NCBI GenBank assembly: GCA_024036415.1
Contig: JAMWET010000156.1
Coordinates: forward strand, 62,001 to 126,000
Reading direction: 5' to 3'
DNA: 64,000 nt
Origin: Prochilodus magdalenae
Taxonomy: Eukaryota; Chordata; Actinopteri; Characiformes; Prochilodontidae
Position numbers and translations under genes: made by a program. The notes under the pieces are model-generated. The model did no database searches, had not been told where the DNA came from, and worked only from the letters and a program-made list of their open reading frames with translations. Shown in pieces: positions 12,011 through 24,300 of this stretch (position 1 is the first letter of the stretch; each line of letters starts with the position of its first letter).

Positions 12011-13554
12011 ATTTAATTTTACATTCATTTTTTTTTCTAGTTTTTGTTTCAGTTTGAAATATTATTTGTTCTAATGCTGAGGCTAAATACTGCACCATAA
12101 AGCATCACACCTCCGAATAAACAACAGCGCAATGTAGTACACATGATGCTGAAGCGGGACACACTATATCAACATTCCCCCGCTCAGAAACATTTCAAAT
12201 CTAACTCAATGTCCAGTCAAGTGAGAGCTCACTGACCACGGGTGCGGCAAGTCCAGCTAGCTTAATAATGAATGGCTTTCTCAGATTTATGATTAAACTT
12301 TGGAGCAGGAAAGCAGGGAGAGGTGGAACAGGTTAGCTCATACACCGCACGCAGACCATGTAAGAAATGGAAAATTTAATCAGTGTTTGAGATTAAACAT
12401 GACCCTTGGGGACTTCTGTCGAGCGGGAGGTACGCTCTGACAGAGATCCGTACACGACTGTGTTTGAAATGAATTATCCAGGTGAACACTGTCCACACTT
12501 ACTGTATCACAAAGCATATTGACATCAGGGAATAAGTGAGCCAAAGAGGAACGGAGCAGAGAGAGATTTATGCTTTAGCACGGATGCTCCTGAATATTCT
12601 AATCGGCCGTCACCACGCTGAATATGCGCTGTCCTTCAAACACACAATATATCTATAGATATGTTCATGCGTCTTCCTAACCTGGTAGAAATTCCTTGTA
12701 CCTTGTACTGGCACACTTTGTCTGCATCCCCCACTATAATGTACAACAGTGGAAAGCAACTACCACTGGTCACATGTTAGCTGAGGTGGTCATTGAGCTG
12801 CAAGTAACAAGTATCTGAAAGTCAAGACCCAGGTCAATCCAGGCAAATCGGAGGCCTAGGTCAAAAGAGGTAAGCTCTCAAACTCATTTTTAAATGTCTG
12901 ATATGCTGCAGTGCAAAACCTGGAGGCTTTTACGAGGTTAAACACAAAACTCCAGCCCGCTCCCTATGGTGTGTGTTCCATCAAAGTCCTTATAGGTAAG
13001 CCTGTCCACTCGGCAGCCGTCTTTACAACGCTGCTGGGCGGTTATCTCCAGTCATACAAGACCAGACTCCTCTTTCTTTGATATAATACTTAATACTTCA
13101 AACTGAAGGTCAAATGACCATTTCCAAAAATCTAAATCACCGATAACAGACCTCATAAATGATAGTTAGAGTTTGGCTCAGTATCACAGACACCTGGAAT
13201 TTCTGGTTTGTTTTGACTACTGGGCTTGCATGGATCTCCACAACAAGGGAACACTGCTCTGCGCAAATTTTCAACCTTCAGTCTCAAGTATTTTCGAGTC
13301 ATAAAGCTTAAGTCAAAGCAAAGTGGCAAGTGTTTTTTGAAATTGTTTGAGTCGTAACTCATCACATTTTGCAGTGACACTAGGATGGCGATGTCGCTTT
13401 AGGTTGTTTAGTGTTGATATAAGCGTATCAGGCACAGTTAAACGATTGTTAATTTACAGCTGGGTAGAGAATAGTCCACAAAGCAGTGCTGTTCAGATAG
13501 ATAAAGCTAGGAGGTTGCTAACACTAGTCGTGCGTCAACAGATGGACCTTACAT
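12011..13554. other. non-coding, includes a low-repeat island
   Basis: The stretch at about 12180-12670 is non-repetitive, of mixed composition, and rich in TAAT/ATTA words, including aatgaattatcc. It could be conserved regulatory DNA, but nothing in one sequence can prove that. The remainder has no recognised element. Confidence 0.4.
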
Positions 13555-13760
13555 CTACAGGTGTTTCTAATAAAGTGGCTACTCTGTCATTCTCACTGTT
13601 GAGCTGAGAATGGTCCATCACCCAAATAATGTCTGGTTATATTGGTCATGTGGTGGGCTCTTCCCACTGATGGACAGGGTAGGGGGGGCATTAAGAAGGA
13701 ACAGATGGTCTACAATCGTAATTGCATAAAGTCTGAAGCTATATGGAAAGCGTACGTGGC
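13555..13760 (+). repeat. dispersed repeat family R1, copy 2
   Basis: The copy begins with ggtgtttctaataaagtggc (about 13560), which is identical to the core of the 42-bp minisatellite unit at 45962-46592. It is followed by an R1-like block (gctgagaatggtccatcacc, cagatggtctacaatcgtaa). It is diverged and non-coding. Confidence 0.65.
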
Positions 13761-14999
13761 TAAATCTGCGGCATCTGAAGCTCATAAATAATAGACAGGT
13801 TACAATAGGCAGTCAGGAGGGCGTACTTTTTATTGGCTCTCGGCACCCACCCAAGAAGGCTTGAATGGTTTCCCCTTGACAAGATCAGGGTTCAAAGCCA
13901 TCTCACTGTGAGTGCAGGAATAAGCAGTCAATGCCGGGCGAATCAAAGCTTGGCTAGAAGAGAGTGGGATCACAGGTCTCTGTTTGCTTTCTGAAAGATT
14001 GGGGGGATAGGGGAGAGGAGCAAGGGAAGGAAACAGTCGGAGGAGAGGCGGTAACCTCGGCGGGACTTTGATCTAGCCGCACATAAGCCCTTTCACCCAT
14101 GCACCGTGGGGAAGTCTGGAGCGGAGAGTTTGCACACTCCCTGCCACTGTCAAATCGCTCTCACATCTCCCAAACAAATGTAATCCGCACTCACACGCAC
14201 ACAGAGGGGTATTGATAGCAAGATCAAAGTCCAAATACAAATGGCCTTGATGCCTCTCCCATCGTGACAGCTTCATTTTCGCAGCGCACCTACGAGTGAT
14301 TTCTCTCAGGGCTCTCCATATGCAACCGCACCTCTATGTAAATACCCTTCAAATGGGAGTTAACAAATGAACCAATAAATCAAACAGGGATCACTTATAA
14401 ATCATGCAACCTGAATCGATCGCCATGTCAAGATATCTCGAGGGGGAGCTGTGTGGTGCCAATGCTGAGCTGCGGGAAGACAAACTTATTTACAGTGCTG
14501 TCTTTGAAAGTTATCTTCACGTATGAAAGACCGCTCAATGTCATTTCAAACCGCAACAGTTCGATGCGGCGACCTTCTCGCCTTTTCTGAATTCGCAGAA
14601 GGAGTAAAGAATAAATCAAAGGTACATTAAAGCTGTTGTTTGGAGCGTCACGACAAAGAACTGCAAAAAAAAAAAAAAACCTTGATGGCAGCCAACTGAA
14701 TGTGACAAGCTTGATGCACTGCGACGCCAGCGCCCATAAACTGTGCGATTCTGATCTTAATTTCATTCTGATTGTCTTGTTTACTGTCACGGTAGATCCA
14801 TGTGTTCCGGCACAGCAGTAGGAGAAGCACTCTGGCATACATATCTAAATGCTGAACTTGTTTCATTCTAACATACTACAACTCTGTGTTTGCTGGGTTT
14901 CGCTGTAGGCTGTCATTAAAATTTATTTCCAGTTTGATGCACAATTGTCCTAAACAGGCTAATTATGAAGCAAAAATAAGAATGCACAATTTACTATTT
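13761..14999. other. non-coding, includes a low-repeat island
   Basis: About 14040-14450 is low in repeats and includes TAATC and ATTGATAG-type words. A 15-bp A-run lies at about 14665. A minus-strand open frame of 136 codons at 14428-14838 has no recognisable domain and runs through the poly-A tract, so it is not called as a gene. Confidence 0.4.
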
Positions 15000-15145
15000 G
15001 TTCAGAGTTGAGCATGAGCTGACCCACAAGCAACACATACAGTAAACAGCAGGGGCCAGAGGACAGATCCCTGAGGCACACCATTAGTAACAGGGGTTTA
15101 TCTGTAGTTATAACACACTGCAAGTCAAGGTCTAATCCGGCAAGA
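15000..15145 (-). pseudogene. LINE reverse-transcriptase fragment
   Basis: Read on the minus strand from 15082 to 15041, one frame gives GVPQGSVLWPLLFT. This is the conserved GVPQGSVLGPLLF motif of non-LTR retrotransposon reverse transcriptases of the Jockey/L2/Rex type. Stops lie upstream and downstream in the same frame, so only a short dead scrap remains. It abuts the miniature element that starts at about 15150. Confidence 0.7.
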
Positions 15146-15149
15146 CCAT

Positions 15150-15475
15150 CAGACAATAACTAAGACTGCACAGTATTGTTTGTTTATTGTTATTGCAATT
15201 GTGGGCTTTGCAACGCTATGCTCTTAAACCAATCAAAGTGTTTTACTCTGTGCTGTGAGCATCTTGACCCAGTTGACAGTTCCAGATGTGAACTCAGTAT
15301 TTAGGTCATCCATAAATATAAAGTATTCTGGTTAAAAGAATGCAAGGTCAATCTTTAACATCATATCTCATCACTGATTCACCCAACTGATTAATATACT
15401 ATGCAGACATATCACAATATGCAGCAGTGTAACAGTAATGCTGTATTGTTCTCCATATTGTGCAGCCCTATTATA
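15150..15475 (-). mobile_element. miniature element with agggctg...-type end
   Basis: The right edge ctccatattgtgcagcccta (about 15450-15470) is the reverse complement of a common fish miniature-element start, of the tagggctg(gg)caatat type. The left part (actgcacagtattgtttgtt) and the middle (ataaatataaagtattctgg) fit a fish repeat that I recognise in reverse orientation. It has no coding capacity. The class is uncertain and may be hAT-like. Confidence 0.5.
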
Positions 15476-18400
15476 AATAAAGCATTAAACATGAAGTCGC
15501 ATGCTTGAGAACGCAGTGGAACAATCCACAATTTAATTCTAACTGTGTCCGACTAATTGCGGTCATCAAAGTGGCTTATTTTGAAACCCGAGTCCTACTT
15601 TTATTTTCCCGACCGCTGTGGGCCGTATATAAATGTTGGGGTATTTTTCATGCTCCGAGGCGATTCATGTATCGCAAGTATGGTCAATAGAATAGTAATG
15701 CAGAAATGAAAGTGCCACTAAATGACAAATTAATTACAATGCATGATCGTGCTCATAATTGGACCTGATAAACGGTTTAATATCAGGTATTTAATGGTTT
15801 TATGCCAAAAACGATCACCGCTCAAAAGGGCATGTGCTTGTACACTGCTTCACAGGAACAAAGGGAGTAGAGACAGAAAGCCTGTGACTGACACAAGCTG
15901 TAGTTCATGCCACAGGCATGTGTGAAGAGCGAACCTGTGAGCCACTAGGACTATGCGGGCTTGACAGTGTGTCTTTAGATAGCAAAAGTCTTTAAGATGG
16001 AAGACGGAGGCTTAAATGCGCTGCCTTGATTAAAAGGCTGGGGCCTAACTTTCTTGTTGTGCTGTTTTTTTTGGAGAGGGTTCAGGTTTCCTTCCCAATT
16101 CTGGAAGGCAAATTATTCTGCTCCTGCTTTGATCAGGATCTGACCTACACGTTCCTCCTCACACTTCAAAGCATGAGGTGAAGGGAGAGCACGTGTCACG
16201 GAGGAAAAAGGACCAAGACGGTGGCCTTCAACTGCTGCATAACGAGCCACTGTCTTGACACCAGAGTACGCCCTTTTGCAGACTTTTGCAACACCAGCCA
16301 GAGTGCTCAGATCAATGAGGAGGGCCTTTTCCAAACGGTCCAACAATAAAACATGCAAGGGCCCGGGCTACGTGTCTGTTCCCAGTAGCATGGGAACCGG
16401 CCGGTGCACCACACCATCCAAAAGTGCTTCGGCAGCATCGAGAGAAGCTAAAAACCTGTAAGTAGTTGGGATTGTTATGATGTGTGGAGGTGTTTGGTGG
16501 GGTAGTAGTGAGGTGCATTGCCTATTGATGACTTGCCTGTTATTTCAGTGGTGAAACAGCAAAAAGAAATGAGCCCAACTGAAAAATGCAAGAGTGGAGG
16601 AATGTGGGAATGATGGGCAGCAAGGACAGTCATTGAGGCAGTGCAAAGAGGTTCGTCAGCGGAACCTGGTTAGAAGATGGCCTTGCGAGTTTTCACTTCA
16701 AACATGGCATGGCAAGGCTAGAGGATGGAGTCAGTGTGGGGAGATCAGGTGAGTAGAGACTTGGTGGTGAGGTGGCAACGAGAGTTGGGGCTTAATAAAT
16801 ACATGCAGCACTCTCTCTGGTACCAGTGTTGTGTGGGACAACACAGAATGTGGACATCTGTCAAGGTAAAAGCCGTGTTCAGTATGTTCAATAAAAGAGC
16901 ATTTGTCTGAAGTCTGCCATGTTTCCTGCACCTTCTTACTTTCTACCAATGCCATATTATACTTCCTGACCATACAACCATTAAGCATACAATCTAGTTT
17001 TACTGCCACAAAGCTAATAGTCTAGCACACACATTTCAAACTCTGTCCTTTCCAGGCCACAACTTCGCAGATATTACTGTCTTCCCTCTCGTAACAAATA
17101 GAATTCAACCCACAGAGGCCTTGGTATTTAGCTAATGTAGTGATGCAGTTCTGAGACCAGGACGAAACCCAGTTTAACACACCCTGATCTGGCAAGATAA
17201 CATGCTAAACAGCTAACAGCAGATTAAATATTCAGAAGAAAGCATTAAAATGCTTGTTTTTTGGTGCACATAACCTTGTAGGATAGAACGGTGCATCTCT
17301 GATTATCCTACAGTGAGGCGACTTGAAAGAGCATGCACCCTTGTTTCATTGGCAGTAAAGCTGCCTCGTTAGCTAGCATGCTAATCTGCTAAGTGACAAG
17401 TTTAGGATGAAATATTCAAAGGAATGCATTAAAATACTCATTTGTCGTTCACACAACCATGAGAAAACATGAAGCTGCTCAAGTGCACTGAGATTGAAAG
17501 CTCTACTATCCACTTTTTAGACACAAAAAAACAACTCCGTGTCATGCGTACTAGAATCCAGCGGGACGCACGTTGCCACACGGCACCCAACTCTGAAATT
17601 ATTCAGCGCATTTCATCTAGCACTCAGGCCTCGAACAAATCCGTTGGAAAGAGCAGCAGAACATGACATGAAAGTGTGATAAAGATGGAGTATCTCCTTA
17701 AAGAAAAAGTTTGGTGCTGTAGTCGTAATCTTCTTATTAGAACACAATACCGATTTAATTCTTTGGTCCAATTCTTTGGTAATGGCGCTTAAAAGCTGAT
17801 GTGAGGTACAAAACAGTGAATAATAAGGGGTCTGTAAGTATATAAACAACATGCAAATGCATATCTGAGCTGCAATGAAGCTAGCTTCACAGCTCCACTG
17901 AATAACAATGGCATTATAAGCGATATTATTAAATTGTCCACAAGGCCTCTCAGCTTGTTTATTCATGAATGCACTGGGCTAAATCATATCAAAGCAAGGT
18001 TACTGTGTCCTGCTGTTCGGCTGGTGCAAATATATATCTCCCCTTTTACTCTGGGCCCTTTTTGCACAAACATAACTCATTCGCAGACACAGAAAAATGC
18101 AATCTTAAGCAGGGAAGAGCTTTTCTTTGCCGTGTATGAGAAAACAGAACACATTCAATAAGCCCATCGCAAATGCAATTTCCTGGAGAGGTTAGGGACA
18201 AATCTATGGGGCAATATACAATAGGCGGTGGGGGGGTAGAGTCACTACAATGAAGAGATCAGCCATTTCTTCAACAATCAAGCGCATTTAGGATAATAAA
18301 GCCGCATAGGGCCCGACAGTCATCAATATAATATGAAGGATGTTATGAATGCTGTGGTCAGAAAAATAACAGGTGACGTCTCCATAGGATGCTATTCGGT

Positions 18401-19979
18401 TAAAGAACCCATATAAAGGAAAATCAAATCCACTTTGTACATAAGAGTTTCATGTAGTGTGAAAAGTTTAGCTCATACTGTCCATACATACAGAAAAAAA
18501 CAGCATTTACTGCAATATATACTGCAAACAAGCTGCGAAACAGCTATAATTAAATTGATTATTTTTGTGATGTCACAAATGTTAAATATGTGATGTCATA
18601 TGTAAACGTTTGGATGATCCTGGTCAAATTACATTACGATTAATTAAGTCAAAACAAGTTGACATAACATCAGTGGGCACTTCTTCACATTGTCAGCTGT
18701 TCTGTTTTATTTACAATATTACAATATTAAATTTAGCAAACAAATGAAAATAGAGCCCTAAATTTGGGCTTTATTTAAGTTGTGGTCATATGGAGCATAT
18801 GTGCATGTGACCATAATTCAGAAAAAACAAAAACATCATTCTACAGACTAAAAAAAGGGGAAGAAATGGACAAAGTAAAACGATTGAAAGCTGCATTGTG
18901 AATTTATATTTTCTTCTACAGTTGCAGGGTGTAGTTTACTTTTGCATCATTGTTTTAAATATGCCCACTCAGCAGCTGTACACATGCATCTGTTGGTGAC
19001 CAGAAGGATACAAAATCCAAGCCTCCGTCACGTGAGCATATGGACGCTGTTGCCATTGTTATGCGTAAATGACCGGATATGTAGCATCCATATGGCTGGG
19101 TCTCACCAGGGAGTCGGAATCCAGCACAACACTGGCAAAGACAGCATCGAAAAAGAAAGAACCAACTTCCCTGAAACTTTATTAGAACCTGTAGGCAATG
19201 TTAGCCAAAGTTCTAGGAAAGTTCCCTGCTAGCTGGGATGTAAACTATTAAGCTAGAGTAGTACTATAGCATTCTTTTCCAAGATTTTGTTTTTTCTTTA
19301 TTCCTTATTGAGATTTACTAGCGAGAAAACCAGTTCGAGATATGCTTTCGTCACTTGCTCAGTCGGTCTCTTGTTTTCTCTTCATAACTCCTTTCTAAAC
19401 TGTCTTCTTCTGCCTCGTCTCAGCCTCGGCCATGATGTCCATGTTGGGACTGTTGAGAGAATACTGGGTTCTTAAAGCTAGCTGAAGACCCATGGTTGTT
19501 GCACGCTCATCTGAAGTTAGCTGAAGGAGCAATAGCAGACGTTCCGGGCTTGGAGTGGCAATGACAGAGACGCCATTCTCCTTACGTACTGTTGTTTTGT
19601 AGGAAAATAAACCCACACAAATATGATAAAAACACACAAGGAAGTGTAGGATAGCGCCCCGTTAAGGGAAAGAATAATGATTATGATAGAAATTCTCCAG
19701 TGCCATGTTGAAGAAAAATAAACTCATTACTCCACTGAGAATAGCTCAGAATTAGCACTCCCTGACAGGAGAGTACAGTATAAAACATGAAAGCTGAACG
19801 TGCCCTATTTTTAGACTTTGAGGACTGAATATGTGATGTTTGCAATAAATGGTGCATACGTTTAGAAATCTGTAGAGAAAAGCACGAAACCTTAAACAGC
19901 AAAGAAGGCCGGCGTCTCGGGGGAATGCACATACATTCAAAACACACTGCACTGTTATCCTTTTTTATTCTCTCTCTTA

Positions 19980-19983
<4 letters not shown>
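15476..19983. other. non-coding, mostly unrecognised
   Basis: No gene is seen in this 4.5 kb. A word shared with 56169-56187 lies at 16886-16904 (see its own entry). About 17930-18420 is a low-repeat island with ATTCATGAAT and aatatatat words that could be regulatory. Short open frames are not supported. Confidence 0.4.
16886..16904 (+). repeat. 19-bp word shared with 56169-56187, contains AATAAA
   Basis: The word gttcaataaaagagcattt occurs identically at both sites in the same orientation, and gccgtgttca precedes both with a 9-bp difference in spacing. It includes a polyadenylation hexamer. It is probably the same point of a dispersed retroelement, perhaps near an LTR. The family is unknown. 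Confidence 0.5.
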
Positions 19984-20038
<55 letters not shown>

Positions 20039-20100
20039 TTTCTCTCTCTCTCTCTCTCTCTTTCTTTCTCTCTTTCTCTGTCTCTCTCTCTCTCTCTCTC
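19984..20100. repeat. (TC)n tract
   Basis: This is a pyrimidine tract of TC repeats with a few TTAC and TTTC interruptions. It creates serine/leucine-repeat open frames that are artefacts. A complementary GA tract lies about 630 bp downstream. Confidence 0.97.
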
Positions 20101-20727
20101 AATGACTCAGTTGTTCAATGATTAATTCCACCAATGTCACCAAGAGAGGCAGGGCAGCTTTGTTATTGTTCGCCTCGAGCACATTTCTGTTTGTCATGAT
20201 GGGGAGCTTTCTCAGGGAGCCGGCTTCCTCATTACATGCTACGGTTCCTTTTCTTCTGTTTTCACTTTAGAGAAAGGGGGTCAATGCCACTTTTACAGAA
20301 CCTGAATCCCGTGATTTTAAAAGCGGTGCACACAAGGACAGTTTTTCAAAAGACAAAATTGCTTCCCCATTTGAGCCCGTTTTTTCTTTTCAAGGTTGGG
20401 AAAATGATTGTGTTTGTGTCATATTACTAATTCAAAAATGTATAATTTCCACTGTATTAGAGAGACACTCCGCCTCTGGAGGGCCGCAGCTGTGCAAAGA
20501 TTAGCGTTTACCCTCATCTGACATTCTGAGTTTAAACCACAAGGCTAATTAGCTGAAGAGCAGAACTGCGATGCTGCAAGTGGTAGAGTGATACAGTCAG
20601 CAGTGCTGCAGTCAGGACCGGCATGCAACGGAGTACAGGTGCTGAGAAAATGGGAGTCCTAATGGGCTGAGCTGGTAGACCACCAAAACTGTCCGCAGCA
20701 GATGAACAGCACTTAAGGCTTTCATCT

Positions 20728-20729
<2 letters not shown>
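20101..20729. other. spacer between the TC and GA tracts
   Basis: This non-coding spacer has no recognised element. It would form the loop if the flanking complementary tracts paired. Confidence 0.5.
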
Positions 20730-20795
<66 letters not shown>

Positions 20796-20828
20796 AAGTG
20801 ATAGAAAGTGATAGAGAGAGAAAGGGAA

Positions 20829-20916
<88 letters not shown>

Positions 20917-20918
20917 GG
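20730..20918. repeat. (GA)n tract
   Basis: This is a purine tract of about 190 bp, broken by AAAGAAAGTGATAGAAAG-type interruptions near 20791-20832. Open frames of alternating Arg-Glu or Ser-Leu across it are artefacts of the dinucleotide repeat. Confidence 0.97.
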
Positions 20919-21059
20919 ATGAGAAAAGCAAGCTCATCTCTCGCTTCAGATCTGAAACCATCCACAGATGCTTCTGTCTATGCCTCTACTGTGAGAAGAC
21001 TCAACTCAAAGCTAGGGGTGTTAAAAGGATGTGTAACCAACACACTAGCTTCCTGGAGC

Positions 21060-21330
21060 AGGAAGGCAGGAGTGGAGAGTGAGTGGACACAGCGTTTTAA
21101 GACTTCAGCAGAACTGCTGTATCTGATCCACTCACACCAGCACAACACACACCAACACACCACCACCACGTCAGTGTCACTGCAGTGCTGAGAATGATCC
21201 ACCATCTGCACAATCCTGGTCCTGTCCATTGAAGAACATGGTGAACGGGGGCTACAAAAGATCCAGATGGACTACAGCCTGTAGGTGTGGAACTTCCTAG
21301 TGCTCCAGGATGGTAAGTGGAGCTGATAGT
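21060..21330 (+). repeat. dispersed repeat family R1, copy 3
   Basis: This copy shares gtgagtggacacag, ccactcacaccagcac, gtcagtgtcactgcagtgct, gagaatgatccacca and gatggactacagcctgta with copy 1, in the same order. The right end is taken near the ggtaagtggagctgata block (about 21312), where similarity fades. It is non-coding. Confidence 0.75.
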
Positions 21331-24300
21331 ACAGGTACTAGTACCACTGCAATACTAAACCAATTCTTCAGTACAATGTCAGGTGAGGCACAATATCACT
21401 GAGTAATACATCACAGGAATTCCTGTGGGAGGTTGACGGATCACCCATGTGTGGTGATGGCAGCATAGGGACCGACGTTAACGAATTTACACATGCCATA
21501 TAGTGATTGCAAACCTCAAGAGATGTCGTTTCCGCTCCGATTCTTTATGCAAGCGACGCCGCCTTATAAATAAGGGGGGAACCAGTAGGCGTTACATAAG
21601 CATAAATTGCACACTGGCAGCAGTCTGTGGCGGAAGCAGACTGTAGCTTGTTAAAGCATGCTGGTGCTTCCATTGCATACTGGGAGCTAAATGTAGGTCA
21701 CGTGGCAGAGTGATAGATGGTAGCGGGTCTCCGGGGGCGGTTTGGGGCGTCCCGCAAGGCCCGTCACCTAGGGCTTAGCCCCCTTTCTCCTCCGCAGGGA
21801 CGGCAGAGTGGGCTTTGATTGTAAAAATAACAGCCGCTGTTCTGTCCAGGGCAGTATATGTTGTAACAGATCCTTATTAAATCAGCTAGCTGGGGGAAAA
21901 AATCCCTGCAGAGAGGTGGGAGGCATGTGGAAAGCTCCATAATCCCTCTCTATAGGGGAGGAGAGGGGGCTGCAGGTCTGGTCTATTGCCTTTCTCCTGC
22001 TCTCTGTGGGCTATGTGGATCCAACACGAATCACATACAGCGAATACGTTCAGGAAAATCAACTCATATAGAGTTACGACCAAACTCACATGGATGCCAG
22101 CTGCGAGGCTGTATTCCAGTCTTTGAGGGGTATTGCCATTTCCTTTTACACTGCTAGCTATAAAAGGCGGCGCCTAAGCCAGCCCAAAACTTAAAGGGGA
22201 GTTTTACTGATTTCTCAAAAAATCTTCATAACTTAGTTGCTAAGATGTAAACAAAGTCATTTAGGTTACATGTAAGTCTGTCTACAGAAAAACTTTCAGT
22301 ACTTACTATACAATAGTCAATACTAAAAACCTTCCGGTACTTTCAGTAGTGGTAATAGGAAGCAAGGGTAGCAGAGTCTGCAACACTAATAAAGCCATTG
22401 TATTTCCACTTCCAAAATGAGCAATGAACCTACCTAACCTATACATAATAATAATAATAATAATAATAAAAATAATAATAATTAGTCTTGATCATTCTTG
22501 ATGGAGGTATTCAAGAAAATCTCATTTCTATAAAAGTTTACTGATGTAATCCACCACCAGCCACATTGGCTGAACTGATGTTCTGTTCTTTACCATATAC
22601 AGGGAAATGGGTTAAAATGGTTCTCTATAGTAACTCACCATATCATAACCATGAAGCAGATAAAGATTCCTGTTATATTCCCATAAAGAGGAACTCCAGT
22701 TGTTCTAAATGAGTTAATATGCAGACATGCAGAATGGTTTGATGATGATGACATTTTTTACATTCTAGAGAAACAATACCCTTTAAAATTTCACTCTTGC
22801 TGTGTTAAGTGACATGCATTATCTAGCTTTGATGCATCAGTTACTTTGGACTGAGTAGAGTTGTAGTGTTGAGGAAAAGTACAGTAGAGTACATTTTATG
22901 GTTTTGATCCCATGATCCTCCTCTGTCACGACAGACAGTAACACCAGCAGTCATATTATAAGCTTATATTTTTTGGCTGTATGAGCTGTAGCTGAATGTC
23001 CTCTAAAGCCAGGCGCACACTGTGTGATTTTAGAAGCCACTGGTGACTCACACTGTACGTCTGAATAAATCATTGTGTATGGGCAAAGCCCACAATTGAT
23101 CTGCTCCAAACGGTTGGCCTGATTGACATGCTACATAAACGGCAGCTCCTACAGACAGCTCTGTCTATGGATAATTATTAATAAAGCTGTTTTAATCAAA
23201 GCAACACGCTGTGCATCTAAGTACTGAGCAGAAACATGAGACACTATGCTTCAGTGCCACACTGAAACTAAAACCAGGCGGTAATGTACACGGGTTGGAC
23301 AGTACTGTCTCTCTACAGGCTATTTTGCAAAGACAATTAAAAAAAACAGACATTTTAAGGTCTACGTTTGCAATCCTAAAGTCAACCAGAATAAAGTCTG
23401 CATATCATCACTGTCCACGGCAAAGTATCTCCAAATTGGTGAATTTACAGAAGAGGGCAAAAACCAGACTTTCGTCCAAGCAATTTGGGCCCATTTCTCT
23501 TGGCCTATTCATCATTAAACTTTACACCATGCATTCTGCTCAAACGATGCATAAACGTAAAAAACAACAGAACTAGAGATGCATTTTTTTCTTTGGACAT
23601 CGACAATATAATACACTAATGTTTATTGTGTTTAGAGAAGCTTTTAACTCAAAATGTTTTAACTGCAGGTTAATACCTAAAGACAGCATCATCAGTATCA
23701 CATTGATAAATAAAAATTGTTTCAGTAATTCCTCACATAAGTAATCAGTTACTTCTCTTGCACTGTCCTGGGACTACATTATTTATTACTTCTTACTACC
23801 ATGCTTGTGGCCAAAGAATTACTAAACTGACAATGTCAAAATAAAAATGACCTGCTAGTGTAGTAAGATGTCTACTTATTGAAGTTACATCCCAGTCCTT
23901 TCTTTTGCCCGTGACAGTAAGCAACAAGAGCAAGCAGGAACAACAAAACCAAAACACATCATAACCAATGAACCTGTCTGTGCCAGCTGTGAGTGGGACA
24001 CGATGCGATGCATCATTGTTGACGGACAACAAAAAGATGTTTCGATGGACAAAAAAAGTTTTCATTTTTGATGGCTAGCCTCTTTCTGCCATCCACCTTC
24101 AAAATAATGATGAGAAGCTATTGTCTGTAGAGGAAACGAGGGATCTATACAAACCCTTCAGTAAATATTACACGGCCAATATTATATTATAACAGAGAGG
24201 AAACAATTTCTTGAGATATTTCCAGAGTGCTGAAAGTTGGAGGTAAACATAATTTGTTTTGGGTTGCTGATTGATACTTGCTAGGCTGATTTAGCAGATA

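Noticed and set aside
14428..14838. 136-codon minus-strand frame
   Set aside because: It reads through a poly-A/T tract as a phenylalanine run and shows no domain.
19925..21191. Ser-Leu and Arg-Glu repeat frames
   Set aside because: They are produced by TC and GA dinucleotide tracts.
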